A DNA stretch of 64,000 nt, taken from Caulobacter sp. 17J80-11. GTDB taxonomy: Bacteria; Pseudomonadota; Alphaproteobacteria; Caulobacterales; Caulobacteraceae. Below are positions 7,095 through 15,071 of the stretch, piece after piece. The stretch lies in contig NZ_JACSJI010000001.1 of assembly GCF_014349105.1 (NCBI RefSeq), positions 186,001-250,000 on the forward strand, written 5' to 3'. Within the stretch, counting starts at the first letter, position 1. Every line of letters begins with the position of its first letter. A program made the position numbers and the translations under genes. Under the pieces are notes generated by a model. The model worked only from the letters and a program-made list of their open reading frames with translations, was not told the origin of the DNA and ran no database searches.

Positions 7095-9419
7095 ATGACG
7101 GCGACGGGCGCCACGCAAGCTACAGAAACGTCAAGTGAACGCCCCCCGGTCCGCGTCTCTCGATTGCGCGGGCTGCTGGGGTCGGTCCGCGGGCGTCTCA
7201 CCCTGCTCACCGTCGCCCTGGTTATGACCGCGGCGCTGGCCGCGACCCTGCTGATCGTCGACGCCTACCGCAGTCACCGCGCCTCGACCGAACGGCAGAT
7301 CTCCGAGACGGCGGGGGCCATGTCCCTGGCCATCGACGGCAAGGCCCGCGAGGTCACCGGCGTGCTGCAGGTGCTGGCCCTGTCGCCGCACCTGCGGGAA
7401 GGCGACCTCGCGGCCTTCGATCGCCAAGCCCGCGAGGCGGTGCCGCACGAAGACAAGTGGGTGGTGGTCGCCGACATCGATGGGCAGCAGCTGGTAAACA
7501 CCCTGGCCGAACCGGGCCAGGCCCTTCCGCGCATGCGATTGCCGCCCGACGTCGACCTGCGCGAGCGCGAGACCTACGTCTCCGACCTGCTGCAGGGCAT
7601 AGTCGAGAAGGGCCATGTCATCGCCTTCGCCACCCTCGCCAAAGGTCCCGGCGAGCGCCCCTACATCCTGGCCATCGCCATGCGTCCATCAGCGCCCAAC
7701 GCGGTGATCGCCGAACAGCGCCTCCCCGAGGGCTGGTACGGCACGCTCATAGACCGCAGGGGAAGGGTGATCGCGCGCAACGTCGAGCCCGAACGGTTCG
7801 TGGGCGCGCTCGCCTCTCCGGACATTCTCGCCCGGATCCGCAACTCTCCGGAGGGCGTGGGCGACAGCGTCTCGCTCGACGGCCGCGAGACCCTGGTCGC
7901 GCACCGGCGCTCGCCGGTCACCGGCTGGACCTTCCTGGTCGGCGTGCCGCGGGCGGAGGTGTCGGGCAGCCTCTCGCGATCGTTGATGATGACCTTCGTC
8001 CTGTGCCTGGCCCTGCTGGCGCTCGGCGCGCTGCTGACGGTGTGGTTCGCGCGCGGCGTGACCCGGGCGGTCGAAAGCCTGGAGGGCGCGGCCGAGGCCA
8101 TGGGCCGGGGCGCGGCGGCGCCTGCGCTCGCCACCGGTCTGCGCGAGACCGACGCGGTCGCAGAGGCGCTGCATGGCGCGTCGCTGAAGCTGAAGGCGCG
8201 CGAGGACGAGCTGCGCCAGCTCAACGACACCCTCGAAGCGCGCGTGGTCGAGCGCTCCCGCGAGCTGGAGGAGACTACCGAGCGGCTGGTGCAGGCGCGC
8301 AAGGTGGAGGCGCTGGGGCGGCTGACCGGCGGCGTCGCCCACGACTTCAACAATCTGCTGACCGCGGTGATCGGCAACCTCGACCTGCTGGGCAAGCGGA
8401 TCAAGGACGAGGCGCTGGAGAAGTACGTCGCCAACGCCCGCCAGGCGGCCCAGCGCGGCGCCAAGCTGACCGCCCAGCTCCTGGCCTTCGCCCGGCGCCA
8501 GCGCCTGGAGCCGGAACCGCTCGACGTCAACGCCGTGATCGAGGGCCTGCGCGTGCTGTTCGACAGCGCCCTGGGCGGCGCCACGCGCGTGCGCGCCGAG
8601 CTCAGCCCTGATCCGCTCTGGGCGATGGCGGACCGCACCCAGCTGGAGCTGGTCGTGTTGAACCTGGCGATCAACGCGCGCGACGCCATGGCCGAGGGCG
8701 GCGAGGTGCTGATCGAGACCGCGCGCGAGCGGGTGAGCGAGCCCGACCCGCCGCTGGAGGCGCCGGGACCGGGCGACTACGTCCGCATCACCGTGGCCGA
8801 CACCGGCTCGGGCATGACGCCGGAGGTGCTGGCGCGCATCTGGGAGCCGTTCTTCACCACCAAGCCGGTCGGGGCCGGATCGGGCCTGGGCCTGCCGCAG
8901 GTGCTCGGCGTGGTGAAGCAGCTGGGCGGCGGCATCCGGGTCGACACGGCGCCGGGCTGCGGGGCCCGCTTCCACGTCTATCTGCCGGTCGCCGCGCCGG
9001 CGGAGAAGGCGCACCCGCAGCCGGCCGAGGCCGCGCCCGTCGACTTCGCCGGCCTGAAGGTCCTGCTGGTGGACGACGACCGCGACGTCCGTAGCGCGAC
9101 GGCGGAACTGCTGCGCGACCTCGGCAGCGAGCCCGAGGAGGCGGTGGACGCGGCCGACGCCCTGGCGCGCCTCGACGCCGGCGCGGTTCCCAAGCTGGTG
9201 ATCATGGACCACGCCATGCCGGGCCTGACCGGGGCGGAGGCGGCGCAGCGCATCCGCGTCTCGCATCCCGCCCTGCCGGTGCTGCTGATCAGCGGCTACA
9301 TGGACGCCGAGGCGGTCACGCGCACCTGGGCCGGCCCGGTGCTGGCCAAGCCGTTCGACAAGCAGCAGCTGGCCGCCCGCATCGCCGCGGCCCTGCAGGC
9401 GGTGAGGCCAGCGGAGTGA
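7095..9419 (+). CDS. Membrane-bound hybrid sensor histidine kinase
   Basis: 774 aa. A first membrane segment (about residues 35-58, LTLLTVALVMTAALAATLL) and a second (about 295-318, LMMTFVLCLALLALGALL) flank an extracytoplasmic sensor of about 240 residues, probably a Cache-type domain. A HAMP-like linker and coiled coil follow. The kinase core has the phospho-acceptor box GGVAHDFNNLLTAV, an N box NLAINARDAM and G boxes DTGSGM and GSGLGLPQ. A C-terminal receiver with VLLVDDDRDVR, phospho-Asp in VIMDHAMPG and KPF ends the protein. No separate response regulator gene is adjacent. The ATG at 7095 was chosen because it begins just ahead of the first membrane segment. Confidence 0.9.
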   Translation: MTATGATQATETSSERPPVRVSRLRGLLGSVRGRLTLLTVALVMTAALAATLLIVDAYRSHRASTERQISETAGAMSLAIDGKAREVTGVLQVLALSPHLREGDLAAFDRQAREAVPHEDKWVVVADIDGQQLVNTLAEPGQALPRMRLPPDVDLRERETYVSDLLQGIVEKGHVIAFATLAKGPGERPYILAIAMRPSAPNAVIAEQRLPEGWYGTLIDRRGRVIARNVEPERFVGALASPDILARIRNSPEGVGDSVSLDGRETLVAHRRSPVTGWTFLVGVPRAEVSGSLSRSLMMTFVLCLALLALGALLTVWFARGVTRAVESLEGAAEAMGRGAAAPALATGLRETDAVAEALHGASLKLKAREDELRQLNDTLEARVVERSRELEETTERLVQARKVEALGRLTGGVAHDFNNLLTAVIGNLDLLGKRIKDEALEKYVANARQAAQRGAKLTAQLLAFARRQRLEPEPLDVNAVIEGLRVLFDSALGGATRVRAELSPDPLWAMADRTQLELVVLNLAINARDAMAEGGEVLIETARERVSEPDPPLEAPGPGDYVRITVADTGSGMTPEVLARIWEPFFTTKPVGAGSGLGLPQVLGVVKQLGGGIRVDTAPGCGARFHVYLPVAAPAEKAHPQPAEAAPVDFAGLKVLLVDDDRDVRSATAELLRDLGSEPEEAVDAADALARLDAGAVPKLVIMDHAMPGLTGAEAAQRIRVSHPALPVLLISGYMDAEAVTRTWAGPVLAKPFDKQQLAARIAAALQAVRPAE

Positions 9420-9422
9420 GGC

Positions 9423-9851
9423 TCAGCGCCGGTCGGTGTCGCTCGGCTCGCTCACGCCCTGCAGCGCGCGCCTCGCGGCCGTCGACGAGCCGCTGAGGCC
9501 GAGGTCGGCCAGCGAGACCATGCCGACCAGCCGCTTGCCCTCGTCCAGCACGGGCAGGCGGCGCACCTGGTGCTCGGCCATCACGTCGGCGGCGTCGTCC
9601 AGGTCGTCCTCTTCGAAGCAGTAGTAGACCTTCTCCGACATCACCTCGCGGGCCACCGTGCCGTCGACCTTTCCGTCCGCCACGCCGCGCACGACGATGT
9701 CGCGGTCGGTGATCATCCCGATCAGCCGGTCGTTCTCGCCGATCGGCAGGGCGCCCAGGTTCTCCACGCGCATGCGCTTGGCCACCTCGCGCAGCGGCAT
9801 GTCGGGATCGATCAGCTCGGCCCCGCGGGTCATGATCTCACGCACCTGCAT
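9423..9851 (-). CDS. CBS-domain-pair protein
   Basis: 142 aa made of two CBS motifs: MQVREIMTRGAELIDPD...NDRLIGMITDRDIVVRG, then AREVMSEKVYYCFEEDD...GKRLVGMVSLADLG. Tandem CBS proteins bind adenine nucleotides such as AMP, ATP or SAM as energy sensors; the partner is unknown. The start is ATG at 9851, because GAGGAGG lies 8 nt upstream. An in-frame TTG at 9884 falls inside the dyad and lacks a ribosome site. That ribosome site is locked in a perfect hairpin (9860-9894). Its stop lies 3 bp from the end of the convergent hybrid kinase gene. Confidence 0.88.
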   Translation of the reverse strand: MQVREIMTRGAELIDPDMPLREVAKRMRVENLGALPIGENDRLIGMITDRDIVVRGVADGKVDGTVAREVMSEKVYYCFEEDDLDDAADVMAEHQVRRLPVLDEGKRLVGMVSLADLGLSGSSTAARRALQGVSEPSDTDRR

Positions 9852-9859
9852 CTCGGACG

Positions 9860-9894
9860 CCTCCTCGGGTTGGAATCGCTCCAACCCGAGGAGG
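9860..9894 (-). promoter_or_regulatory. Perfect 15-bp hairpin sequestering the ribosome binding site of the CBS protein
   Basis: 9860-9874 and 9880-9894 are exact reverse complements with a 5-nt loop. Read on the minus strand, the 3' arm ends in GAGGAGG, the only Shine-Dalgarno sequence for the ATG at 9851. The stem would therefore hide it in the mRNA. This is the geometry of an RNA thermometer or of a site opened by a protein or small RNA. A terminator is unlikely because no T-run follows the stem on either strand. Confidence 0.7.
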
Positions 9895-10024
9895 GCCCGA
9901 CGGGTTTCAGCGGCCGCCGGCGGCGCCCCCTGTGCGGCGCCACTCGAGAGGCGCCTTGCATTCGTGCGCTTCGTCGGACCTGGGCGCTTTGACGTCCTGC
10001 GGCCCGCGGACGCTCAAGAACGAC

Positions 10025-10252
10025 ATGCAACTCACGCCTCAGTCGCGGATTGAGCATGAACTCGAGGAGCTCACGCCCGTCTCGCTCGCCGATCTGCGGG
10101 AGCGCGCGTGCGCCGCGGTGTTCCCCGATATTTACGCGCTCGACGACGAGGGCGAGGAGGCGCCCGAGCCGATGCTCGCCAAGGTGCGCTCGGCCAAGAG
10201 CGCCGCGCGCATCTTCGACCTGCTCGGGGTCGACGCCTTCGAGGCGTACTAA
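10025..10252 (+). CDS. Small acidic hypothetical protein
   Basis: 75 aa, starting MQLTPQSRIEHELEELTP and ending LLGVDAFEAY. It is rich in Glu and Asp with Ala/Arg-rich helices and no signal peptide or membrane segment. No family is recognised. ATG 10025 is preceded by CAAGAAC, a weak ribosome site. It sits 62 bp ahead of dusA on the same strand, so co-transcription is possible. Codon choice matches the neighbours, which supports a real gene. Confidence 0.6.
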   Translation: MQLTPQSRIEHELEELTPVSLADLRERACAAVFPDIYALDDEGEEAPEPMLAKVRSAKSAARIFDLLGVDAFEAY

Positions 10253-10314
10253 GCGGCTGCGGCGAAACGCGGGCGGGGTTCCGTCAAGGGCCTGACCGGC
10301 CTAGATGTCGGCCG

Positions 10315-11313
10315 ATGACCGACCCGCTCGACCGCCGCTTTTCCGTCGCCCCGATGATGGACTGGACCGACCGCAATTGCCGGGCGTTCCACCGCGTCCT
10401 GTCGAGCCAGGCGCTGCTCTACACCGAGATGGTCACGACCGGCGCGGTGCTGCACGGCGACCGCGAGCGGCTGCTGGGCTTCTCGGCGGTCGAGCACCCG
10501 GTCGCCCTGCAGCTGGGCGGCTCAGACCCGAAGGAGCTGGCCGAGGCGGCGAAGATCGCCGAGGACCTCGGCTATGACGAGGTGAATCTCAACGTCGGTT
10601 GTCCGTCCGACCGGGTGCAGTCGGGCCGCTTCGGCGCCTGCCTGATGCGAGAGCCGGAGCTGGTGGCCGAATGCATGGCCGCCATGGCGGCCGCGGTGAA
10701 GATCCCGGCCACCGTCAAATGCCGCATCGGCGTGGACGACCAGGACCCTGAGGAGAGCCTGTTCCGACTGGTCGACCTGTCGGCCGCCGCCGGCGTGCGC
10801 GTGTTCGTGGTCCACGCCCGCAAGGCCTGGCTGAAGGGGCTGAGCCCCAAGGAGAACCGCGACGTCCCGCCGCTGGACTATCCGCTGGTCTATCGGCTGA
10901 AGCGCGAGCGTCCGGACCTGACCGTGGTGATCAACGGCGGCGTCGCCAATCTGGACGAGGCCGAGGCGCACCTGGCCCATGTCGACGGCGTCATGCTGGG
11001 CCGCGCCGCCTATCACGAGCCGGCCCTGCTGGGCGAAGCCGACCGGCGGATGTTTGGGGCGGGCGCGGACGTCGATCCGTTCCAGGCGGTGGAGGCCTAC
11101 CGGCCCCACATCGCCGCCCGCCTGGCTGAGGGCCAGCACCTGGCCGGCATCACCCGCCACATGCTGGGCCTGATGCACGGCCGGCCCGGCGCGCGGGCCT
11201 GGCGACGCATACTGACGGTGGAGTCGATCCGCCCGGGCGCGGGCCTCGAGGTGCTGGACCGGGCGCTGGCGGCCGTCGCGGACATGCCGACGCGCGACCT
11301 TTCGGTGGCTTGA
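10315..11313 (+). CDS. dusA: tRNA-dihydrouridine synthase A
   Basis: 332 aa FMN enzyme that reduces U20/U20a in the D-loop of tRNAs. APMMDWTDRNCR at residues 13-24 and the catalytic Cys in NLNVGCPSDRVQSG are DusA hallmarks. The segment VHARKAWLKGLSPKENR is also typical of the DusA subgroup, as is NGGVANLDEA for FMN phosphate binding. The chosen ATG 10315 begins MTDPLDRRFSVAPM. Another ATG at 10305 is out of frame. Length is normal. Confidence 0.95.
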   Translation: MTDPLDRRFSVAPMMDWTDRNCRAFHRVLSSQALLYTEMVTTGAVLHGDRERLLGFSAVEHPVALQLGGSDPKELAEAAKIAEDLGYDEVNLNVGCPSDRVQSGRFGACLMREPELVAECMAAMAAAVKIPATVKCRIGVDDQDPEESLFRLVDLSAAAGVRVFVVHARKAWLKGLSPKENRDVPPLDYPLVYRLKRERPDLTVVINGGVANLDEAEAHLAHVDGVMLGRAAYHEPALLGEADRRMFGAGADVDPFQAVEAYRPHIAARLAEGQHLAGITRHMLGLMHGRPGARAWRRILTVESIRPGAGLEVLDRALAAVADMPTRDLSVA

Positions 11314-11345
11314 GCCGGGCGCCGATCAACGGTCTTTGTCGACCC

Positions 11346-11654
11346 ATGTCGTTTCGCATCGCTCTCGCCGGCACAGCTGTGCTGGCCGTGGTCGCCGCCG
11401 GCTCGACCGCTTCGGCGGCCGCACCCGCCCCGCGTTCCGATCAAGCGCTTCTCGCCGCCGTGTTCGCCCGCACCTCCCGCGCGGCCGCCCCCGTCAATGG
11501 AAGCGCTCCGGAGATGGAGGCCCGGCCGGACCCGGCGGAAGCCGGCACGCGCCGGCGAATCGAGGCGGTCGAGGCCGGCGAGCGCACGCGCTCGGACGTT
11601 TCGGCGCTGGCCCCCGGCACGGCCGTGCACGCCGGCTTCCGCCTGAAATTCTGA
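11346..11654 (+). CDS. Short secreted hypothetical protein
   Basis: 102 aa. A cleavable signal peptide is clear (MSFRIALAGTAVLAVVAAGS, then TASAAAPAP with an Ala-x-Ala site). The mature part is about 75 residues, rich in Ala, Arg and Glu, and ends in HAGFRLKF. A terminal Phe after alternating residues resembles the last strand of an outer-membrane barrel, although the protein is far too short to form one. No family is recognised. It lies between dusA and a beta-barrel protein on the same strand. Confidence 0.55.
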   Translation: MSFRIALAGTAVLAVVAAGSTASAAAPAPRSDQALLAAVFARTSRAAAPVNGSAPEMEARPDPAEAGTRRRIEAVEAGERTRSDVSALAPGTAVHAGFRLKF

Positions 11655-11749
11655 GGCGCGCGGGAAGGACGGGCAGCTCCCGAATTCACTCTGAATACCG
11701 TTGCTCTTCGTGGGCGGCGGCGTGCTAACGTCGCCGCTTCGGGGGGGCC

Positions 11750-12415
11750 ATGAAGTTCATCATTTCCGCGTGCGCCGCAGTCGCGGCGCTCGGCGCGGCG
11801 TCGGCGTCGGCGGCGCAGGAGCGGCTGGCGGTCGGGGCCGGCTACGGTTCGGACGGCGTCGGCCTGTCCGTCGAGTTCAAGGCGAGCGATCGGTTCATTC
11901 TCCGGGGTGCGGTCGACCACCTCTACTTCGACGACGACGTGAAGATCCGAAGCGTCGACTACTCAAGCCAGGTCGACACCACCTGGTTCACCGGCGAGGT
12001 GCAGTACCACCCCTGGAAGAACGCCCTCTTCGTCGGCGCTGGGGTGGTGCTCGGCGATCGCGTGGTCGAATACGACGGGCGTCCGGCCGGTCCGGTCAAG
12101 ATCGGGGGGCGCACCTTCACTCCGGAGCAGGTGGGGCGGCTCAAGGGCGAGGTCGATTTCGGCGGCACCGTGCCGCTTCTGGAGGTCGGCCTGGACAGCA
12201 CTTTCCGCGCCCACCCGCGACTGGGGCTGCGGCTGGCCGCGGGGGTGGCAGTGGGTGAAACGCCGTCCGTCGACCTCGAGTCGGTCGGCGGGACCTTCTC
12301 CCTCAGTCCCCGTTTCCAGACGCGCCTCGACGACGAGGCGGCGGAGATTCAGAGCGATCTGGAGCCGCTGCGATATTATCCGGTGGTCGCAGCCGAGATG
12401 ACCTGGCGCTTCTGA
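11750..12415 (+). CDS. Outer-membrane beta-barrel protein
   Basis: 221 aa. A signal peptide (MKFIISACAAVAALGAASAS, then AAQE) is followed by alternating amphipathic strands such as LAVGAGYGSDGVGLSVEFK, WFTGEVQYHPWKNALFVGAG and LGLRLAAGVAVGE. The C-terminus is AAEMTWRF, ending in the aromatic residue used for barrel assembly. Size fits an 8-stranded OmpA/OmpW-like barrel, but no subfamily motif is decisive. A possible promoter (TTGCTC at 11701-11706, GCTAAC at 11724-11729) lies upstream. Confidence 0.7.
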   Translation: MKFIISACAAVAALGAASASAAQERLAVGAGYGSDGVGLSVEFKASDRFILRGAVDHLYFDDDVKIRSVDYSSQVDTTWFTGEVQYHPWKNALFVGAGVVLGDRVVEYDGRPAGPVKIGGRTFTPEQVGRLKGEVDFGGTVPLLEVGLDSTFRAHPRLGLRLAAGVAVGETPSVDLESVGGTFSLSPRFQTRLDDEAAEIQSDLEPLRYYPVVAAEMTWRF

Positions 12416-12454
12416 CCCTGTAGGCACGCGCACCTGGGCTTCGGGAGCGTGAGC

Positions 12455-13273
12455 ATGGACGTGGGCGCCTTGGCCCTTCTGATCGCCGCGACGGTCGGCG
12501 CCGGCGTGCTGGCCGGCCTGATCGCGGGCCTGTTCGGGGTCGGCGGCGGCACCGTGATCGTGCCCGCGCTGTTCTACGCCTTCAGCGTCCTGCACCTGGG
12601 CGGCGAAGGCAATCTGCACACCGCGGTCGGCACCTCGCTGGCGGTGATCATCGCCACCTCCATCCGCTCACTCGGCGCACACCGCATCCACGGCGCGGTC
12701 GACGAGGCCGTGCTGCGGGCCTGGACGCCCTGGGTGGGCCTGGGCGGCGCGGTCGGCGCGGCGCTGGCGGGCATGGCGTCGGACGAGGCGCTGGGCGTGA
12801 TCTACGGGATCTGCGTCATGCTGGTCGCCGCCCAGATGGGCCTGGGGAAGGAGAGCTGGCGGCTGGCGCCGGACCTGCCGGTCGGCTGGCTGCGCCGCGT
12901 GCTGGGGACCGGCATCGGCCTGCTGTCGGCCATGATGGGGGTCGGGGGCGGCGCGCTGGGCGGCATGCTGATGACCTTGAGCGGCCGTTCGATCCACCAG
13001 GCCATCGCCACCGCCTCGGGCTTCGGCCTGGCCATCGGCGTTCCGGCCACGCTGGGCTTCATCGCCTTCGGCTGGGAGGCGCCGGGCCGCCCGCCCCTGT
13101 CGCTGGGCTATGTCAACGTGCCGGCCGCGATCGTCATGGGCGTGCTGACCACCGCGGTCGCGCCCTACGGCGCCAAGCTGGCCCACCGGCTGGACCGCAT
13201 GACCCTGCGGCGGGCCTTCGCGGTGTTCCTGGCCTTCACCGCCGCCTCCATCGTGGCCAAGACGGTGCTCTAG
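12455..13273 (+). CDS. TSUP (TauE/SafE) family membrane transporter
   Basis: 272 aa, about eight hydrophobic segments arranged as two repeats. The repeats are marked by GLIAGLFGVGGGTVIVP near residues 20-37 and by SAMMGVGGGALGGMLM in the second half. These glycine-rich turns are the TSUP signature. Members export sulfite, sulfonates or other organic anions; the substrate here is unknown. ATG 12455 has CGGGAG at a good distance; a GTG two codons upstream is less likely. Confidence 0.88.
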   Translation: MDVGALALLIAATVGAGVLAGLIAGLFGVGGGTVIVPALFYAFSVLHLGGEGNLHTAVGTSLAVIIATSIRSLGAHRIHGAVDEAVLRAWTPWVGLGGAVGAALAGMASDEALGVIYGICVMLVAAQMGLGKESWRLAPDLPVGWLRRVLGTGIGLLSAMMGVGGGALGGMLMTLSGRSIHQAIATASGFGLAIGVPATLGFIAFGWEAPGRPPLSLGYVNVPAAIVMGVLTTAVAPYGAKLAHRLDRMTLRRAFAVFLAFTAASIVAKTVL

Positions 13274-13362
13274 GATTTCCCTTCGGGGGGGAGAGGTGGC
13301 GCTTTTAGCGGAACGGCGGTATTAACCTTGGGCGTTAAGGACGCCGAGGGGAGTGCCCGCCG

Positions 13363-13788
13363 ATGCTGATCGCGTTTCCGCTGCTGCTCATCCCGGTGGT
13401 GCTCTACAACATCTTCGCCTTGCTGCAGATGGCGGGCGGGGTGAACAGCTTGGCGGCCGACGAGCGGCTGCGGCACGGCCTGTTCAGCATCCCGATGGCC
13501 TCGGGCGGCTCCTGGCAGGTGGGCGCAGGCGACATCCTGGTGCTGCTGTCGCTGGTCCTGCTGTTCTTCGAGCTGCTGAAGTCCACCTCCAGCCAGAAGG
13601 TGGCCATCGTCAATCACTCGCTGTCGATGATCCTGTTCATCGTTTGCCTGGTCGAGTTCCTGCTGCTGAAGAGCTTCGCGACCTCGACCTTCTTCCTGAT
13701 CTCGATGATGGTCCTGCTCGACGTGCTGGCCGGCTTCATCGTGACCATCATCACCGCCCGCAAGGACTTCGACTTCGCGGGCGAGTGA
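13363..13788 (+). CDS. Small multi-pass membrane protein of unknown function
   Basis: 141 aa with about four membrane segments: residues 2-24 (LIAFPLLLIPVVLYNIFALL), about 55-69 (ILVLLSLVLLFFEL), about 80-100 (SLSMILFIVCLVEFLLL) and about 105-130 (FFLISMMVLLDVLAGFIVTI). The N-terminus PVVLYNI and the pattern of charged loops suggest a conserved alphaproteobacterial membrane protein, but no function is known to me. GAGGGGAG lies about 11 nt before ATG 13363. It ends 10 bp before a convergent micro-ORF. Confidence 0.7.
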   Translation: MLIAFPLLLIPVVLYNIFALLQMAGGVNSLAADERLRHGLFSIPMASGGSWQVGAGDILVLLSLVLLFFELLKSTSSQKVAIVNHSLSMILFIVCLVEFLLLKSFATSTFFLISMMVLLDVLAGFIVTIITARKDFDFAGE

Positions 13789-13798
13789 GGGCCTCAGG

Positions 13799-13876
13799 TC
13801 AGCTGAAGGCCACGAACAGCAGGGCGACGAGGCACACGTCCAGCGAGCGGACGACGGCGGTGGTCAGCATGGCCAT
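13799..13876 (-). CDS. Possible 25-aa membrane microprotein
   Basis: Reads MAMLTTAVVRSLDVCLVAL followed by LFVAFS and stop. The last 14 residues are almost wholly hydrophobic. AAGGGA lies 8 nt upstream of the ATG on the minus strand, a good ribosome site. It is isolated between two genes in a 300-bp interval that otherwise shows nothing clear. It is too short for homology by eye, so this rests on ribosome site plus composition only. Confidence 0.35.
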   Translation of the reverse strand: MAMLTTAVVRSLDVCLVALLFVAFS

Positions 13877-14075
13877 GGCGCAGTTCCCTTTTAGAACATG
13901 GTTTCCCAGTTCTTAATGCAAGGGCGGCGCCACTCGTTTCCGGTAGGGCGGGGCGGACGCGCGGGATCGGCCGGCGCGCGACGCTGGGCTGGCTAACTCT
14001 CTGAAATTTTTTGGATTGAGTGCGCGTCGGCGAATGTCGCCGTATCGCGCGACCGGCCGCATCGTGGTTAAGGGC

Positions 14076-14411
14076 TCAGACCTCGGTCTTGGTGACCCGG
14101 CCCTTCGGCGCACGCCGGTCGGCGGCGCCGGAATATTCCGTCCCGAGGTAGGTCGTTCTGGCCTGGTCGAGGACCTCCTTGCCTCCCTTCAGCCCGCGCT
14201 TCTGGCCGCCCTGGCCCATCAGCTGGGCCGCGAAGGCGGCGTCGCCGCCGCCCGGAGCCGGGTCGGGCGCGTGCACCCGCACCGGTCCGGCCGGCACCGG
14301 CAGGCCGCCGGTCTCGGCCGGCCGCTCGACCGGCTCGACGTCCCGATCTGCGACGTGGCGGGCGGCGCGGGCGCGCCTAGCACGCCGGATCGGATCGATC
14401 GGGTCGGTCAT
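14076..14411 (-). CDS. Hypothetical protein translationally coupled to phaR
   Basis: 111 aa, Arg/Ala/Pro-rich and probably disordered at the N-terminus (MTDPIDPIRRARRARAARHV). The C-terminal half has a more ordered piece, MGQGGQKRGLKGGKEVLDQARTTYLG, ending TKTEV. No family is recognised. Its ATG overlaps the phaR stop (ATGA at 14408-14411), so it is translated after PhaR. A link to PHB granules is a guess from position. The 160 bp between this gene and the micro-ORF at 13799 shows nothing clear. Confidence 0.6.
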   Translation of the reverse strand: MTDPIDPIRRARRARAARHVADRDVEPVERPAETGGLPVPAGPVRVHAPDPAPGGGDAAFAAQLMGQGGQKRGLKGGKEVLDQARTTYLGTEYSGAADRRAPKGRVTKTEV

Positions 14412-15052
14412 CGGCCGGAGGCGAGCTTCTCGATCTGGCGACGCATCTCGTCGAGCTGGCGCTTCATCTCGTCGAGGTCTTCGGTCCGGCGCTCCGGGGC
14501 GGGGGCCGGCTTGGCCTCCGGCTCCGGCTTCTTGTCCGGGTAGGCGAAGGGCGTGAACATCTTCATCGCCCGGTCGAACATGGCCAGGTTCTGACGCACC
14601 TGGTCGTCGAAGAACCCCATGCCCGGCGCGGCGCCGAAAGCCTTGGAGAACTGGCCGCGGAATTGCTCCTGCTGGCGGGTGAAGGCGTCCAGCGACATTT
14701 CCAGGTAGGTCGGGACCAGCGACTGCATGCTGTCCCCGTAGAAGCGGATCAGCTGGCGCAGGAACTCGATCGGCAGCAGGCTCTGCCCGTCGCGGCTCTC
14801 TTCTTCGAAGATGATCTGGGTCAGCACCGAGCGGGTGATGTCCTCGTTGGTCTTGGCGTCGTAGACGACGAAGTCGACGCCCTCGCGCACCATGTCGGCC
14901 AGATGGTCCAGCGTCACGTAGGAGCTGGAGGCCGTGTTGTAGAGCCGGCGGTTCGCGTACTTCTTGATGACGACGCGTTCGCCCGAAGGACGGGCGTCGG
15001 CGGCCTTGGGATCGGACAAGCTGCGTTCCCCCGTTGCGCTGCGTTGCGGCAT
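14408..15052 (-). CDS. phaR: Polyhydroxyalkanoate synthesis repressor PhaR
   Basis: Transcriptional repressor that senses PHB granules and controls phasin and pha genes. It has the N-terminal PHB accumulation DNA-binding domain (VVIKKYANRRLYNTASSSYV) and the second domain EEESRDGQSLLPIEFLRQLI, then a coiled-coil tail DEMKRQLDEMRRQIEKLAS. From ATG 15052 it is 214 aa. A TTG at 15019 (203 aa, LSDPKAADARPSG, with GGGAACG upstream) is an equally good start and would place the 13-nt TTGCGGCATT box outside the gene. It lies next to phaA/phaB. Confidence 0.93.
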   Translation of the reverse strand: MPQRSATGERSLSDPKAADARPSGERVVIKKYANRRLYNTASSSYVTLDHLADMVREGVDFVVYDAKTNEDITRSVLTQIIFEEESRDGQSLLPIEFLRQLIRFYGDSMQSLVPTYLEMSLDAFTRQQEQFRGQFSKAFGAAPGMGFFDDQVRQNLAMFDRAMKMFTPFAYPDKKPEPEAKPAPAPERRTEDLDEMKRQLDEMRRQIEKLASGR

Positions 15053-15053
15053 T
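15041..15053. promoter_or_regulatory. Candidate PhaR operator at the phaR start
   Basis: GCGTTGCGGCATT is identical over 13 nt to 15936-15948 upstream of phaA. PhaR proteins of other bacteria bind TGC-rich sites and repress both their own gene and PHB genes. If real, this copy gives autoregulation and supports the TTG start of phaR at 15019. Confidence 0.4.
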
Positions 15054-15071
15054 ATCCTCGAAGGACCGAGG

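Noticed and set aside
9860-9894. Hairpin as a Rho-independent terminator for the hybrid kinase or CBS gene
   Set aside because: No T-run on either strand and it lies at the 5' end of the CBS gene, far from the kinase stop.
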